Source: Clostridia bacterium
GTDB lineage: Bacteria > Bacillota > Clostridia > TANB77 > CAG-508
Length of the DNA: 64,000 nt
Direction of reading: 5' to 3'
Assembly (NCBI GenBank): GCA_900759015.1
Contig: CAAEUE010000005.1
Span: 62,001-126,000 of the forward strand
In this document: piece after piece, positions 1-8,062 of the stretch
Layout of the letters: each line of letters opens with the position of its first letter
How positions within the stretch are numbered: position 1 is the stretch's first letter
Position numbers and translations under genes: made by a program
Notes under the pieces: generated by a model
Told to the model about the DNA's origin: nothing
The model's database searches: none
What the model saw: the letters and a program-made list of their open reading frames with translations, nothing else

Positions 1-1
1 G

Positions 2-421
2 ACATATATAGCTTTGGTAAAGGGAATAGTAAAAGATAATGAAGCAACGATAGATATGCCAATAGGAAGAAGCAAAAAAGATAGAAAGAAAATGGATATA
101 GATAAAAATGGGAAAAATGCTATAACACATTTTAAAGTTTTAAAAAGGTATCAAGGATATACCTTATTAAAAGTAAATATAGAAACAGGTAGAACACATC
201 AAATTAGAGTTCATCTATCTACTATAGGATACCCAATTGTTGGTGACAGTGTGTATTCTAATGGAAAAAACGAATTTAATGTAGAGGGACAGATGCTACA
301 TGCAGAAAGTATAGAATTTGCACACCCAATAACAGGTGAAAAAATGAAAGTAGAAGCTCCTTTACCAGAATATTTTGAAGAGGTTTTAAAAAAGTTAGAA
401 CCAAGGAAAATAAATATATAA
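2..421 (+). CDS. RluA-family 23S rRNA pseudouridine synthase, C-terminal part (5' end outside window)
   Basis: The frame is open from base 2, so the gene starts before the window; about 139 C-terminal residues are visible. The stretch ETGRTHQIRVHLS at about residues 57-69, followed by GYPIVGDSVYS, is the conserved C-terminal signature of RluA/RluD-type pseudouridine synthases, which isomerise uridines in 23S rRNA or tRNA. The catalytic HRLDxxTSG segment and any S4 domain would lie upstream and cannot be checked, so the exact member (RluD, RluA, RluC) is undetermined. A second pseudouridine synthase of the RsuA/RluB type follows 255 bases downstream. Confidence 0.9.
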   Translation, partial: TYIALVKGIVKDNEATIDMPIGRSKKDRKKMDIDKNGKNAITHFKVLKRYQGYTLLKVNIETGRTHQIRVHLSTIGYPIVGDSVYSNGKNEFNVEGQMLHAESIEFAHPITGEKMKVEAPLPEYFEEVLKKLEPRKINI

Positions 422-432
422 TATAAAAAAAT

Positions 433-453
433 CCAGTACTAGAACAGTACTGG
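433..453. terminator. 8-bp hairpin after the RluA-type gene
   Basis: CCAGTACT (433-440) and AGTACTGG (446-453) form a perfect 8-bp stem with a 5-base loop, 11 bases after the stop codon. A run of A lies on the 5' side (426-431), but no proper T-tract follows on the plus strand. It may be a weak terminator or an mRNA 3'-end stabiliser. Confidence 0.4.
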
Positions 454-518
454 AAGATCTATATAAATCTTTTTATTCCATTAAAAACAGAATAAAAAGA
501 AAATTAAAAACATAACAC

Positions 519-626
519 TTATTTTGCGATAAATCGTCAAATCTTTATAGAATAACAAGGATAAGTTACTTATGTTAGTGTGTTTACAAAGAAATTTGTA
601 CATTGGCAAAGCAACTTTTCTTATAA
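519..626 (+). ncRNA. Candidate structured repeat element, copy A
   Basis: This non-coding stretch shares a conserved core with 8063-8171: a linker (CAAGG, one variable base, TAAGTTACTTATG) and a tail ACTTTTCTTATA. Between these, copy A can form an outer stem TTATT/AATAA (519-523 with 551-555) enclosing ATAAA/TTTAT, then TACAAA-GAAA-TTTGTA (585-600), then TTGGC-AAA-GCAAC with one bulged base (603-615). Stem sequences differ from copy B while pairing is retained, as expected of a functional RNA or a mobile structured repeat. The strand is inferred from direction of the neighbours. The family is not recognised. Confidence 0.45.
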
Positions 627-676
627 TATTATAATATGCATAAAAAAATAAATTATACATAAAAAGGGGAAAAAAT

Positions 677-1405
677 ATGGAAGAAAAAAATGAAGTTAGA
701 CTTCAAAAATTTTTAGCAGATAATGGAATTGCTTCAAGAAGAAAATGCGAAGAAATAATATTAGAAGGAAGAGTAAAAGTAAATGAAAAAACTATAACAA
801 CATTAGGAACTAAAATAGATCCATATCAAGATTTTGTTGAGGTAGATGGTAAAATTTTAAAAAGACAAGATGAAAAGATTTATATTTTATTAAATAAACC
901 AATTGGATATGTAACGACCGTAAAAGATCAATTTAAGAGAGACACTGTTATGGATTTATTAAAAGATATAAAGACAAGAATAGTTCCAGTTGGACGTTTA
1001 GATATGTATACTTCAGGAGCACTTATACTATCAAATGATGGAGAATTTGTTAATAAAATTACACATCCAAGTCATGAAGTAGAAAAGACATATAATGTTA
1101 CAGTAAGAGGAAAGATAACAAAAGAAGATATGCAAAAATTAGAAAATGGAGTAGACATAGGTGATTATGTAACAAAGCCGGCTAAAACTAAAATTTTAAA
1201 AGTAGATGAAAATAAGAATATTTCTAGATTTCAAATAATAATACATGAAGGCAAAAATAGACAAATTAGAAGAATGTGTAAAGCTATAAATAAACCAGTA
1301 CTTGCATTGCATAGGGCTGCAATTGGAAAAATAAATGTTAAAAATTTAAAATTAGGCCAATATAGAATGCTAACTAGTAAAGAAATAGAAGAATTAATAA
1401 AATAG
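677..1405 (+). CDS. rluB: RsuA/RluB-family rRNA pseudouridine synthase
   Basis: The protein has 242 residues. An N-terminal S4 RNA-binding domain (about residues 7-54, RLQKFLADNGIASRR) is followed by the catalytic domain with GRLDMYTSGALILSNDG, in which Asp109 is the predicted catalytic residue, and the family motif EGKNRQIRRMC near residue 197. Members convert uridine to pseudouridine in 23S rRNA (RluB, U2605 in E. coli) or 16S rRNA (RsuA); Gram-positive forms are usually annotated RluB, but the target base cannot be read from sequence. The ATG follows the purine-rich AAAAAGGGG. Length is normal for the family. Confidence 0.88.
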   Translation: MEEKNEVRLQKFLADNGIASRRKCEEIILEGRVKVNEKTITTLGTKIDPYQDFVEVDGKILKRQDEKIYILLNKPIGYVTTVKDQFKRDTVMDLLKDIKTRIVPVGRLDMYTSGALILSNDGEFVNKITHPSHEVEKTYNVTVRGKITKEDMQKLENGVDIGDYVTKPAKTKILKVDENKNISRFQIIIHEGKNRQIRRMCKAINKPVLALHRAAIGKINVKNLKLGQYRMLTSKEIEELIK

Positions 1406-1473
1406 ATATTGATTATATTAAAATAAAACTATATAATAATATAAGATTATACATAAGATAAGGAGAAAAAAGA

Positions 1474-1959
1474 ATGAGCTACAAAAAATATATTCCATTC
1501 GATGATTCTTTAAAAGAAGACATGATAGTACAAGGAAAAGTAAAAAGTATTCAGCCATATGGAGCTTTTATAGAACTAAAAAATGGGGTAGTAGGATTAT
1601 TACATATAGAAGATATGTCTGTAGCAAGAATAAAAAGCCCATTTGATAGATTTTCTATAGGACAAGAAGTAAATGTTAAAGTAAAAAGCATAGATAAAGA
1701 AAACAACAGAATAATGTTTACTTATAAAGAATTGTTAGGAACATGGGAAGAAAATGCAAAATTATTTAAAGAAGGAACAAAAGTAAAAGGAATTATAAGG
1801 AATACAGAAGCTCATAAAAATGGAATTTTTATAGAGTTAAAACCAAACTTAGTAGGAATGGCTGAATACCAAGAAGGAATAGAATATGGAAAACAAGTGG
1901 ATGTTTTTATTAAAAAAATTATTCCGGAAAAGAAAAAGATTAAATTAATAATATGTTAA
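1474..1959 (+). CDS. Protein with two S1 RNA-binding domains
   Basis: The 161-residue protein consists almost entirely of two S1-type OB folds: residues ~15-85 (GKVKSIQPYGAFIELKNG, then GLLHIEDMS) and ~97-161 (GIIRNTEAHKNGIFIEL). S1 modules bind single-stranded RNA and occur in ribosomal protein S1, PNPase and stand-alone general stress proteins. At two domains it is far shorter than S1 (four to six domains), so it is more likely an RNA-binding accessory factor. An AAGGAG site precedes the ATG. It lies 68 bases after rluB and 13 bases before the next gene, so probably shares an operon with them. Confidence 0.75.
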   Translation: MSYKKYIPFDDSLKEDMIVQGKVKSIQPYGAFIELKNGVVGLLHIEDMSVARIKSPFDRFSIGQEVNVKVKSIDKENNRIMFTYKELLGTWEENAKLFKEGTKVKGIIRNTEAHKNGIFIELKPNLVGMAEYQEGIEYGKQVDVFIKKIIPEKKKIKLIIC

Positions 1960-1972
1960 GGAGGAATTTAAG

Positions 1973-2914
1973 ATGGTAGAAGATAGTCAAATCAAAGCAG
2001 AAGTATCACCATTTGCAATAAGAGAAGGTGAGATTAAAGTATTTGACGGTAAAGATGGTTATGTTTCAATGAATCAAATCATTAATAAAATTAATTTAGG
2101 ACATATTACAGATATTCATTTTCAAATTTTAGAGATAGTAAATGAATTTGAATTTATTACATCAAGACAAATTTATCAATTATTACAAATAAAGGGAATA
2201 GAAATAAAATCTCAAGATAAATTAAATAAAAAGTTAGAACAATTAATTAAAACAAAAATTTTGACAAGATATTATTTCCATTCAGAAGATGGAAAAGGAA
2301 TATATAGAATATATTGTCTAGAAAAAATGGGAAAATATTTATTAAATTCAAGAGATATAGAGTGTAAATGGCAACCAACAGACAATGTAAAACCAGTTGC
2401 TCTAATTAAGAAAAGATTAGCAGGAAATCAAACATTACTTGCTTATTTAAGAAAAGTAAAAGCTTTTGATTCATATGTTGTAAAACCACAGCTTACAGCT
2501 AAAACATTAGCAAAACCTTTTAAAGCTTCAGGTGGTAGTGTTAAACTAACTAAAAATAATAAATCAATTTCTTTCTTATTTGAAGTTGTTAGAAGAGAAG
2601 AAGATTGGAAAAATAAATTAGCAGAAAAGATGAGATTATATCAAGACTTTTACGATAATTTTGTACCAGGAGATTCTGGATTTCCGATTATGCCACAATT
2701 AATATTTGTTTGTGAAGATGAAAAACATGCTGCAGAGACATTTAAGGTAATTGTAACAAAAGGATTAGAAATTTCAAAAATAAAATTATATTTTACAACA
2801 GATTTAAGACAAAATAAAGAATCATTAGAAGATACTTTAATAGAATTTAAATTAGATGAAACAACAAACAAATATAAAGTTTCAAATGTTGAATTAAAAT
2901 TATTAGAAGATTAA
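1973..2914 (+). CDS. Winged-helix-like protein, possibly replication-relaxation type
   Basis: The 313-residue protein is not confidently recognised. Residues ~45-125 have the helix pattern of a winged helix (LEIVNEFEFITSRQIYQLL, then KKLEQLIKTKILTRYYF and a YRIYCLEKMG wing). The C-terminal half (~165-300) alternates predicted strands and helices and carries FLFEVVRREEDWKNKL and LIFVCEDEKHAAETF, resembling the nuclease-like half of replication-relaxation proteins. This assignment is an inference from layout. It has a strong AAGGAGG site 13 bases after the S1 gene, and converges on a coupling-type ATPase with which it shares a terminator. No membrane segment or signal peptide is visible. Confidence 0.5.
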   Translation: MVEDSQIKAEVSPFAIREGEIKVFDGKDGYVSMNQIINKINLGHITDIHFQILEIVNEFEFITSRQIYQLLQIKGIEIKSQDKLNKKLEQLIKTKILTRYYFHSEDGKGIYRIYCLEKMGKYLLNSRDIECKWQPTDNVKPVALIKKRLAGNQTLLAYLRKVKAFDSYVVKPQLTAKTLAKPFKASGGSVKLTKNNKSISFLFEVVRREEDWKNKLAEKMRLYQDFYDNFVPGDSGFPIMPQLIFVCEDEKHAAETFKVIVTKGLEISKIKLYFTTDLRQNKESLEDTLIEFKLDETTNKYKVSNVELKLLED

Positions 2915-2956
2915 TATTAAAAATTAATTGTAGGTTTAAAGATGTTATAGTAATGG

Positions 2957-2986
2957 AAAAAGTCGCTATTTAATAGCGACTTTTTT
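2957..2986. terminator. Bidirectional rho-independent terminator
   Basis: AGTCGCTA (2961-2968) pairs with TAGCGACT (2974-2981), extended by flanking A and T runs (2957-2960 with 2982-2985). T-tracts result on both strands, so it can stop transcription from the plus-strand gene ending at 2914 and the minus-strand gene ending at 3031. Confidence 0.85.
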
Positions 2987-2996
2987 GTTTTAAAAA

Positions 2997-3023
2997 GGGA
3001 TTTAAGGAACGTCCCTAAATCCC
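2997..3023. repeat. 27-bp imperfect palindromic repeat, copy 1
   Basis: GGGATTTA and TAAATCCC (8-bp arms) enclose GGAACGTCC with one mismatched position. The whole 27-bp sequence reappears exactly, in the opposite orientation, at 14304-14330, and related half-sites occur at 14251-14299 and 32331-32350. It lies in the 3' intergenic space of a convergent gene pair. Confidence 0.8.
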
Positions 3024-3030
3024 TGTACGA

Positions 3031-5361
3031 TTATTTATTAGAATTTCCTCTTTTTAAATCTACAATTATTGCATCATCATTATCAAATAGGAAATTTGAA
3101 TCTGATGTATCTGTTTTAATTGGATCTATTTCTGATGAATTATTAGTATCTGTAAAATCAACATTTCCATAGTTAAATTTAGGTTTTCTTTTTATTCTAG
3201 AATCTGATTCATCTGAAATACCGCTTGTGAATTTTTCAAAATTAAAGAATTTTACTTTTTGTTTTTCTTTATATTTTGAATCTACATGATCAACTTTACC
3301 TTTACCAACTTGAATTCCACCTTTAGGATTTAATATTTTATATGCACATTGTTTTGCTTTTAAAGATCCAAGTTTATCTGGTTTAAAGTATTCTGTCCAA
3401 CCATATTCGATACCACCATATTTTTGATCATAAGAACCTTTGGCAGTATTATAATCATTTTTAAATTTCCATTTTCTCTTATTACCAAATTCTTTAGACC
3501 ACCATTCTCTATCATCTGGAGTAGCACCGCCAAATAATAATTTGTTACTACAGTTTGCAAGAATTGTTTGTCTATATCTTGAATAAACTTTGCTTCCTAA
3601 TTGCTCTAAATTTTGAGCTGCGATTAGTGTGCCGACACGATATTTTCTATATAAAGTAAATATAGCATCTATGTCTTTGCATAAGAAATCTGGAAATTCG
3701 TCTATATATAAGAAGTGTGGAACTCTATTTTTTTCATTTCCAGGTCTTCTTAATACAGAATATTGCATTAAGAATATAAAGAATAATCCAAATGCCTTAT
3801 GTGTAGCAGCACCTAAATCACCTCTACGAGTACATACAAATGTAACTTCACCATTTTCAAGAACTCTGTCGAAATTAATATTGTTATTACGATTACAAAG
3901 AATATTTCTAACTCCTTCAATTCTTAAAAGATTATCTAGTTGTGTAACTGCAGAATATACAAATTTTTCAGTGTCAGCTCTACCAGAACCACTTCTATAA
4001 AAGTTCTTTTTAAAATAAGATATTAGCATTTTGTACTGAACTGATAATTCGTTATCATATTCCATTTTTCTACACATTTCTTCTACTAAATCGAAGTCTG
4101 TAAGCATTTCTAACATATCTGTTAAATTTGGTAAATCACCATCATTTAATTTTGGATACATAACTTTTAATAATATAGATAAGTTCTCTATTGCTTGACT
4201 TGCTACATTATCACGAAAAGCTTCTTCAACATCTGTATGTGTTGTATTATACATACTTCTTAATGCAGATGAAATTGCGATTGCAGTTTTTAATGGATCG
4301 TCAAATGTAAATGGGTTTATACCAACAGAATCTGGATTGTCTGGGTCAATTAAATTGTAAGGAATATTAAAGTTATCTGCTATTCTAGCCATGTTTTCAA
4401 TAGAAGAGAAGTCAGGAGAAATAGCTGTAATTCCTAAATTTTTATATTTAATGTCATCTGTTGATGAATCGATGATCATCTTTTTCATATATGTTTTATA
4501 AATTTTTAATTTACTTTCAACTGGTTTTAACATATTTAAATTAAAATATTTATTTAAGTATTCATTATTATATGGTGCTGTAAGGGTTGCTATACCTGTT
4601 TTTAATGCTGTAAATCCCATTTCTTTAGCTGTTTCTTCAAAAAATAATTTCTTTTCTATATCTCTTGCTACCATTGGTTCTATTACCATAGTTGTTTTTC
4701 CAGTACCAGAAGAACCAACTATTAATGTAGATTCAAATCTTTTATCTTCCGCTATTACAGCTGGTTTACCAAGTTCTGAATCCATACAAAGAATGTTTTC
4801 GCAAGTATATGGTCCTACATTCTTTGGAGCAGGAGATAAATCGATTCCATTAAAATCTAGAATAGAATCTTTCATGTCCAATGTATCATTAACTTTCATA
4901 TATATAAATTTAAATATTATAAAGAAAGTAGTTAATGGTATATATAAAGCAATTGCCGTAAACGCAGGCTTTATTAGTTCTGATGAAGTTGTAATTAAAC
5001 CTACATAGTTAGGTAATGACATTAATAAAATCCATAAAATTTCATTTAGCCATTGGACAATCATTGAGATTACAATGGTATATAAAACTACTATATATGT
5101 ATACATGAATGACAGTTTAATTTTATCTGATTTTGTAAATGATGAGGAACCAGAAAATAAAAATGCAAAAATAGGACAAGCTATAGCAAAAGTATATTGT
5201 ATTGGTCCCCAATATGATAATGATATTCCACTGAAAAACATGAATAATAATTCTACAACTCTATCTACTAATATATATAAAGAAATGAGTGTTAATATAT
5301 ATGTTAAAAATGTATTTCTATTTGTTTTTAATTTTTTTAAGAATTTATCAAAGAGTTTCAA
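3031..5361 (-). CDS. VirD4/TraG-like type IV coupling ATPase (orphan)
   Basis: The 776-residue protein begins with about four hydrophobic segments (residues ~18-160) that would anchor it in the membrane. A cytosolic P-loop ATPase follows: Walker A GSSGTGKTT at ~215-223 and Walker B FLYIDEFPDF at ~548-557, then a TraG/TraD-like C-terminal region (TLIAAQNLEQLGSKVYSRYR and KLLFGGATPDDREWWS). This is the layout of coupling proteins that feed DNA to conjugative type IV secretion. The last ~100 residues are polar and look disordered. No relaxase, VirB4 or integrase gene lies in the window, so it is an orphan here. It is divergent from the flippase gene at 5546. Confidence 0.85.
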   Translation of the reverse strand: MKLFDKFLKKLKTNRNTFLTYILTLISLYILVDRVVELLFMFFSGISLSYWGPIQYTFAIACPIFAFLFSGSSSFTKSDKIKLSFMYTYIVVLYTIVISMIVQWLNEILWILLMSLPNYVGLITTSSELIKPAFTAIALYIPLTTFFIIFKFIYMKVNDTLDMKDSILDFNGIDLSPAPKNVGPYTCENILCMDSELGKPAVIAEDKRFESTLIVGSSGTGKTTMVIEPMVARDIEKKLFFEETAKEMGFTALKTGIATLTAPYNNEYLNKYFNLNMLKPVESKLKIYKTYMKKMIIDSSTDDIKYKNLGITAISPDFSSIENMARIADNFNIPYNLIDPDNPDSVGINPFTFDDPLKTAIAISSALRSMYNTTHTDVEEAFRDNVASQAIENLSILLKVMYPKLNDGDLPNLTDMLEMLTDFDLVEEMCRKMEYDNELSVQYKMLISYFKKNFYRSGSGRADTEKFVYSAVTQLDNLLRIEGVRNILCNRNNNINFDRVLENGEVTFVCTRRGDLGAATHKAFGLFFIFLMQYSVLRRPGNEKNRVPHFLYIDEFPDFLCKDIDAIFTLYRKYRVGTLIAAQNLEQLGSKVYSRYRQTILANCSNKLLFGGATPDDREWWSKEFGNKRKWKFKNDYNTAKGSYDQKYGGIEYGWTEYFKPDKLGSLKAKQCAYKILNPKGGIQVGKGKVDHVDSKYKEKQKVKFFNFEKFTSGISDESDSRIKRKPKFNYGNVDFTDTNNSSEIDPIKTDTSDSNFLFDNDDAIIVDLKRGNSNK

Positions 5362-5474
5362 AACATTCCACCACTTTCATTTTATTTTATAAATATACAT
5401 ATATATTATCCTATAAAATAAGGAAAAAAACAAGATATTTGTGCTATTTTATAAAAAAAAGTCACACCGGATAC

Positions 5475-5503
5475 TTGATTGTAAAAGATTTTATTAATAT
5501 AAT
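5475..5503 (+). promoter_or_regulatory. Sigma-A-type promoter for the flippase gene
   Basis: TTGATT (5475-5480), a 17-base spacer and TATAAT (5498-5503) lie 43 bases before the start at 5546, in the divergent gap between this gene and the coupling ATPase. Confidence 0.7.
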
Positions 5504-5545
5504 ATGATTTAGTTTAATACAATAGAAAAAAGAAAGGATTTAAAT

Positions 5546-7174
5546 ATGGAAAAACAAAAAAATAAAGTACTGAAAGAAGGTTTTATGCAAGCTGTACTTT
5601 CACTGATGTTTTCACAAGTACTTATTAAATTGTTAGGCTTAGTATATAACTTATATCTTACCAATAAAGATGGATTTGGAGATCAAGGAAATGCAATATA
5701 TTCAGGTTCTTATCAAATATATGCCTTATTATTAACATTATCTTCAATTGGTGTTCCAAATGCAATTTCTAAATTAGTAGCAGAAAGAACTGCTAAAGGT
5801 GATCATAAAGGTGCAATAAGGATATTTAAAGTTGCTTTAGCAACTTTTGCTGTAATTGGTTTAATAGGAACTTTATTATTATTTTTTGGGGCAGATGTTA
5901 TTGCAAAATATTGGCTAAATATCCCCGAGGCTAAATATACATTAATTACATTATCACCAGCAGTATTTTTTGTAACAGTTGCAGCAGTACTTAGAGGATA
6001 TTGTAATGGAAAACAAGCAATGAGAGTAACTGCCAGATCACAAACATTAGAACAAGTATTTAAAACGTTGTTAGTAATAATAATTGTAGAAATAGTTTAC
6101 AAGATGACTAATGGAAACACTGTTTGGATGGCAGCTGCAGCAAATGTTGCAACAACTTTATCAATTTTTATGAGTTTTATGTATTTAGTAAGATTTTATA
6201 GAATAACAAGAAATGAAAGAGCTAAAGAATTAAAAGAAACAGTAAATTATAAATATCAAAATGTAAAAAGTATTGTTAAAAAAATATTAAGTGTATCAAT
6301 ACCAATGTCATTAAGCTCAATAATGTCATCTTTCAACAAAAATATTGATTCATTTACTGTTGTAAGTGGACTAAAGAAATTTATGACAGAAACAGATGCA
6401 AAGGCTCAATATGGAATATTGGGTGGAAAGGTAGACACATTAACTTCGTTACCACTATCTATTAATATTGCTTTTGCAACAGCACTGGTACCAACGATTT
6501 CTAGTGCAATAGCAAAAGGGGATAAAGAAAATACTACTAAAAGGGTATCTTTTTCATTAATGGCTAGTATGCTAATAGGTCTCCCTTGTACAATAGGAAT
6601 GATAGTTTTTGCAGATCCAATATTACATTTGTTATATCCTGCACAACCAGAAGGGGCATTATTATTACAAATATCATCTCTTACAATAATATTTACAATA
6701 TTAGATCAAACAATAAATGGTACATTGCAGGGAATTGGAAAGGTTATGATACCAGCAATTTCTCTAGGATGTGGTATGCTAGCAAAACTTGTTATGAATT
6801 TACTTTTAGTATCAAACCCATCTTTTGGAGCTAATGGAGCAGCTATTGGTTCTGTAGTATGTCATATGGTAGCTTTTTCAATAGCCTTTACTACATTAAG
6901 AAGAAATGTTAAATTAAATTTAAAAGTAAGTAATTTTTTAATAAAACCTATAATTGCAACAATTATAATGTCAATTTGTTCATTATTCATATATAATGTG
7001 CTTTTAGGAATAATATCACAAGCTTTGGCAACACTAATAGCAATTATATTTGCTGTTGTAATTTATGCAATATCAGTTGTAGTATTAAAAATTTTATCAA
7101 AAGAAGAATTTTATATGATCCCATATGGACAAAAGATATATAAATTGCTTGAAAGGCTTGGTATATATAGATAG
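5546..7174 (+). CDS. SpoVB/MurJ-like polysaccharide or lipid-linked precursor flippase
   Basis: The protein has 542 residues and about 14 hydrophobic segments, the fold of the MOP (MATE/MurJ/Wzx) exporter superfamily. The opening (VLKEGFMQAVLSLMFSQ, LIKLLGLVYNLYLTN) and the central IPMSLSSIMSSFNKNIDSFTV region resemble SpoVB and its vegetative paralogs. Family members flip undecaprenyl-linked cell-wall or polysaccharide precursors; SpoVB itself acts in spore cortex formation. The nearby downstream HU gene matches the spoVB-(mazG)-hup order common in Clostridia, though mazG is absent. Whether it serves sporulation, MurJ or exopolysaccharide cannot be decided. AAAGGA precedes the ATG. Confidence 0.8.
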   Translation: MEKQKNKVLKEGFMQAVLSLMFSQVLIKLLGLVYNLYLTNKDGFGDQGNAIYSGSYQIYALLLTLSSIGVPNAISKLVAERTAKGDHKGAIRIFKVALATFAVIGLIGTLLLFFGADVIAKYWLNIPEAKYTLITLSPAVFFVTVAAVLRGYCNGKQAMRVTARSQTLEQVFKTLLVIIIVEIVYKMTNGNTVWMAAAANVATTLSIFMSFMYLVRFYRITRNERAKELKETVNYKYQNVKSIVKKILSVSIPMSLSSIMSSFNKNIDSFTVVSGLKKFMTETDAKAQYGILGGKVDTLTSLPLSINIAFATALVPTISSAIAKGDKENTTKRVSFSLMASMLIGLPCTIGMIVFADPILHLLYPAQPEGALLLQISSLTIIFTILDQTINGTLQGIGKVMIPAISLGCGMLAKLVMNLLLVSNPSFGANGAAIGSVVCHMVAFSIAFTTLRRNVKLNLKVSNFLIKPIIATIIMSICSLFIYNVLLGIISQALATLIAIIFAVVIYAISVVVLKILSKEEFYMIPYGQKIYKLLERLGIYR

Positions 7175-7189
7175 TAGGGGATTGTATAT

Positions 7190-7294
7190 TTGAAAATAAA
7201 TGGTAAAAAAAACCAGCTTTTCTTAGAGAGAATTAGGATTGAAGAAAAAAATAATAAAAAAAAGAAGGATTTTAGTAAAAATTGGCGAATATAA
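7190..7294 (+). CDS. Possible small basic protein, 34 residues
   Basis: A TTG-started frame of 35 codons follows GGGG (7177-7180) at a 9-base spacing, between the flippase and HU genes. The product is strongly basic (KNNKKKKDF) with no recognised domain. In many Clostridia mazG sits at this position, but no resemblance to MazG is visible. In DNA this AT-rich, a frame of this length can occur by chance, so the call rests only on position and ribosome binding site. Confidence 0.25.
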   Translation: MKINGKKNQLFLERIRIEEKNNKKKKDFSKNWRI

Positions 7295-7351
7295 GATTTA
7301 GTAGGCATTTCAAAGCACTACATAAACACAAATTATTAGGAGGTAATTTAA

Positions 7352-7630
7352 ATGAACAAAGCTGATTTAATCGCAGCAATCGCTGCAAAAACAGGAGAAA
7401 CAAAAAAAAGTGCTGAAGCATCAGTAAATGCATTTGTAGATGTAATTACAGAATCTTTAGTAAAAGGTGATAAAGTTCAATTAGTTGGATTTGGATCTTT
7501 CGAAGTTAGAAAAAGAGCTGCTAGAAAAGGAAGAAATCCTCAAACTAAAGAAGAAATAAAAATACCTGCATCAAAAGCTCCAGTATTCAAAGCTGGAAAA
7601 GCTTTAAAAGATTTAGTAAACAAAAAATAA
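7352..7630 (+). CDS. HU-family DNA-binding protein
   Basis: The 92-residue protein is full length for HU. It opens MNKADLIAAIAAKTG and carries the signature GFGSFEVRKRAARKGRNPQT, which forms the beta-arms that insert in the DNA minor groove, ending with the usual IPASKAPVFKAGKALKDLV. HU is the main nucleoid protein of Bacillota and bends DNA non-specifically. A perfect AGGAGG site (7339-7344) precedes the ATG, and a strong terminator follows 38 bases after the stop, so the gene is expressed as the last or only gene of its transcript. Confidence 0.95.
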   Translation: MNKADLIAAIAAKTGETKKSAEASVNAFVDVITESLVKGDKVQLVGFGSFEVRKRAARKGRNPQTKEEIKIPASKAPVFKAGKALKDLVNKK

Positions 7631-7667
7631 TTGAATTTTTATATATTAAAAAATATGAATTCATATT

Positions 7668-7691
7668 AAAAAAGGTCTTAGGACCTTTTTT
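7668..7691 (+). terminator. Rho-independent terminator of the HU gene
   Basis: An A run and GGTC (7674-7677) pair with GACC (7682-7685) and a run of T after it; loop TTAG. The T-tract runs 7686-7692. Confidence 0.85.
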
Positions 7692-7693
7692 TC

Positions 7694-7738
7694 TTCCAAA
7701 ATAATAGGGTATAAAAACTATACTTTATTATTTTGGAA
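7694..7738. repeat. 20-bp inverted repeat (long hairpin)
   Basis: TTCCAAAATAATA (7694-7706) and TATTATTTTGGAA (7726-7738) are perfect complements; inside, GG faces TT and GTATA pairs TATAC around a 5-base AAAAC loop, giving a continuous 20-bp helix in RNA. It lies between the HU terminator and the tRNA promoter, with no T-tract. Function unknown. Confidence 0.6.
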
Positions 7739-7841
7739 AATAATTATTAAATAAAGATAGCGTAAAAACGTTAATAAATAAGGGATTTATTAAATAATAT
7801 AAAAAATTAAAGGATAAAATAAAAAAAAATTAAAAAAAGTA

Positions 7842-7870
7842 TTGACAGAAAATTAAAAACATAGTATACT
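7842..7870 (+). promoter_or_regulatory. Strong sigma-A promoter of the tRNA cluster
   Basis: Consensus TTGACA (7842-7847), a 17-base spacer and TATACT (7865-7870) lie 20 bases before tRNA-Val. Stable RNA genes in Bacillota commonly have such near-consensus promoters. Confidence 0.85.
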
Positions 7871-7890
7871 AAAACTCGTCGGAAGAAAAC

Positions 7891-7966
7891 GGTCGCATAG
7901 CTCAGCTGGGAGAGCATCTGCCTTACAAGCAGGGGGTCATAGGTTCGAGCCCTATTGCGACCACCA
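7891..7966 (+). tRNA. tRNA-Val (anticodon TAC)
   Basis: A 76-base cloverleaf: acceptor GGTCGCA/TGCGACC, D-arm GCTC..GAGC, anticodon loop CTTACAA with TAC reading GTA, T-arm ATAGG-TTCGAGC-CCTAT, discriminator A and an encoded CCA end. Confidence 0.97.
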
Positions 7967-7978
7967 CTTTTCTTATAC

Positions 7979-8055
7979 GGCCCGGTAGTTCAGTTGGTTA
8001 GAACGCTAGCCTGTCACGCTAGAGGTCGACGGTTCGAGCCCGTTCCGGGTCGCCA
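7979..8055 (+). tRNA. tRNA-Asp (anticodon GTC)
   Basis: A 77-base cloverleaf starting GGCCCGG and paired with CCGGGTC (one G-T pair), anticodon loop CTGTCAC with GTC reading GAC/GAT, discriminator G (the usual Asp determinant) and an encoded CCA end. It starts 12 bases after tRNA-Val, so the two are almost surely cotranscribed. Confidence 0.97.
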
Positions 8056-8062
8056 TTTTTTT

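Noticed and set aside
3031..5361. Integrative conjugative element or prophage around the coupling ATPase
   Set aside because: No integrase, relaxase, VirB4, attachment-site duplication or phage structural gene was found on either side.
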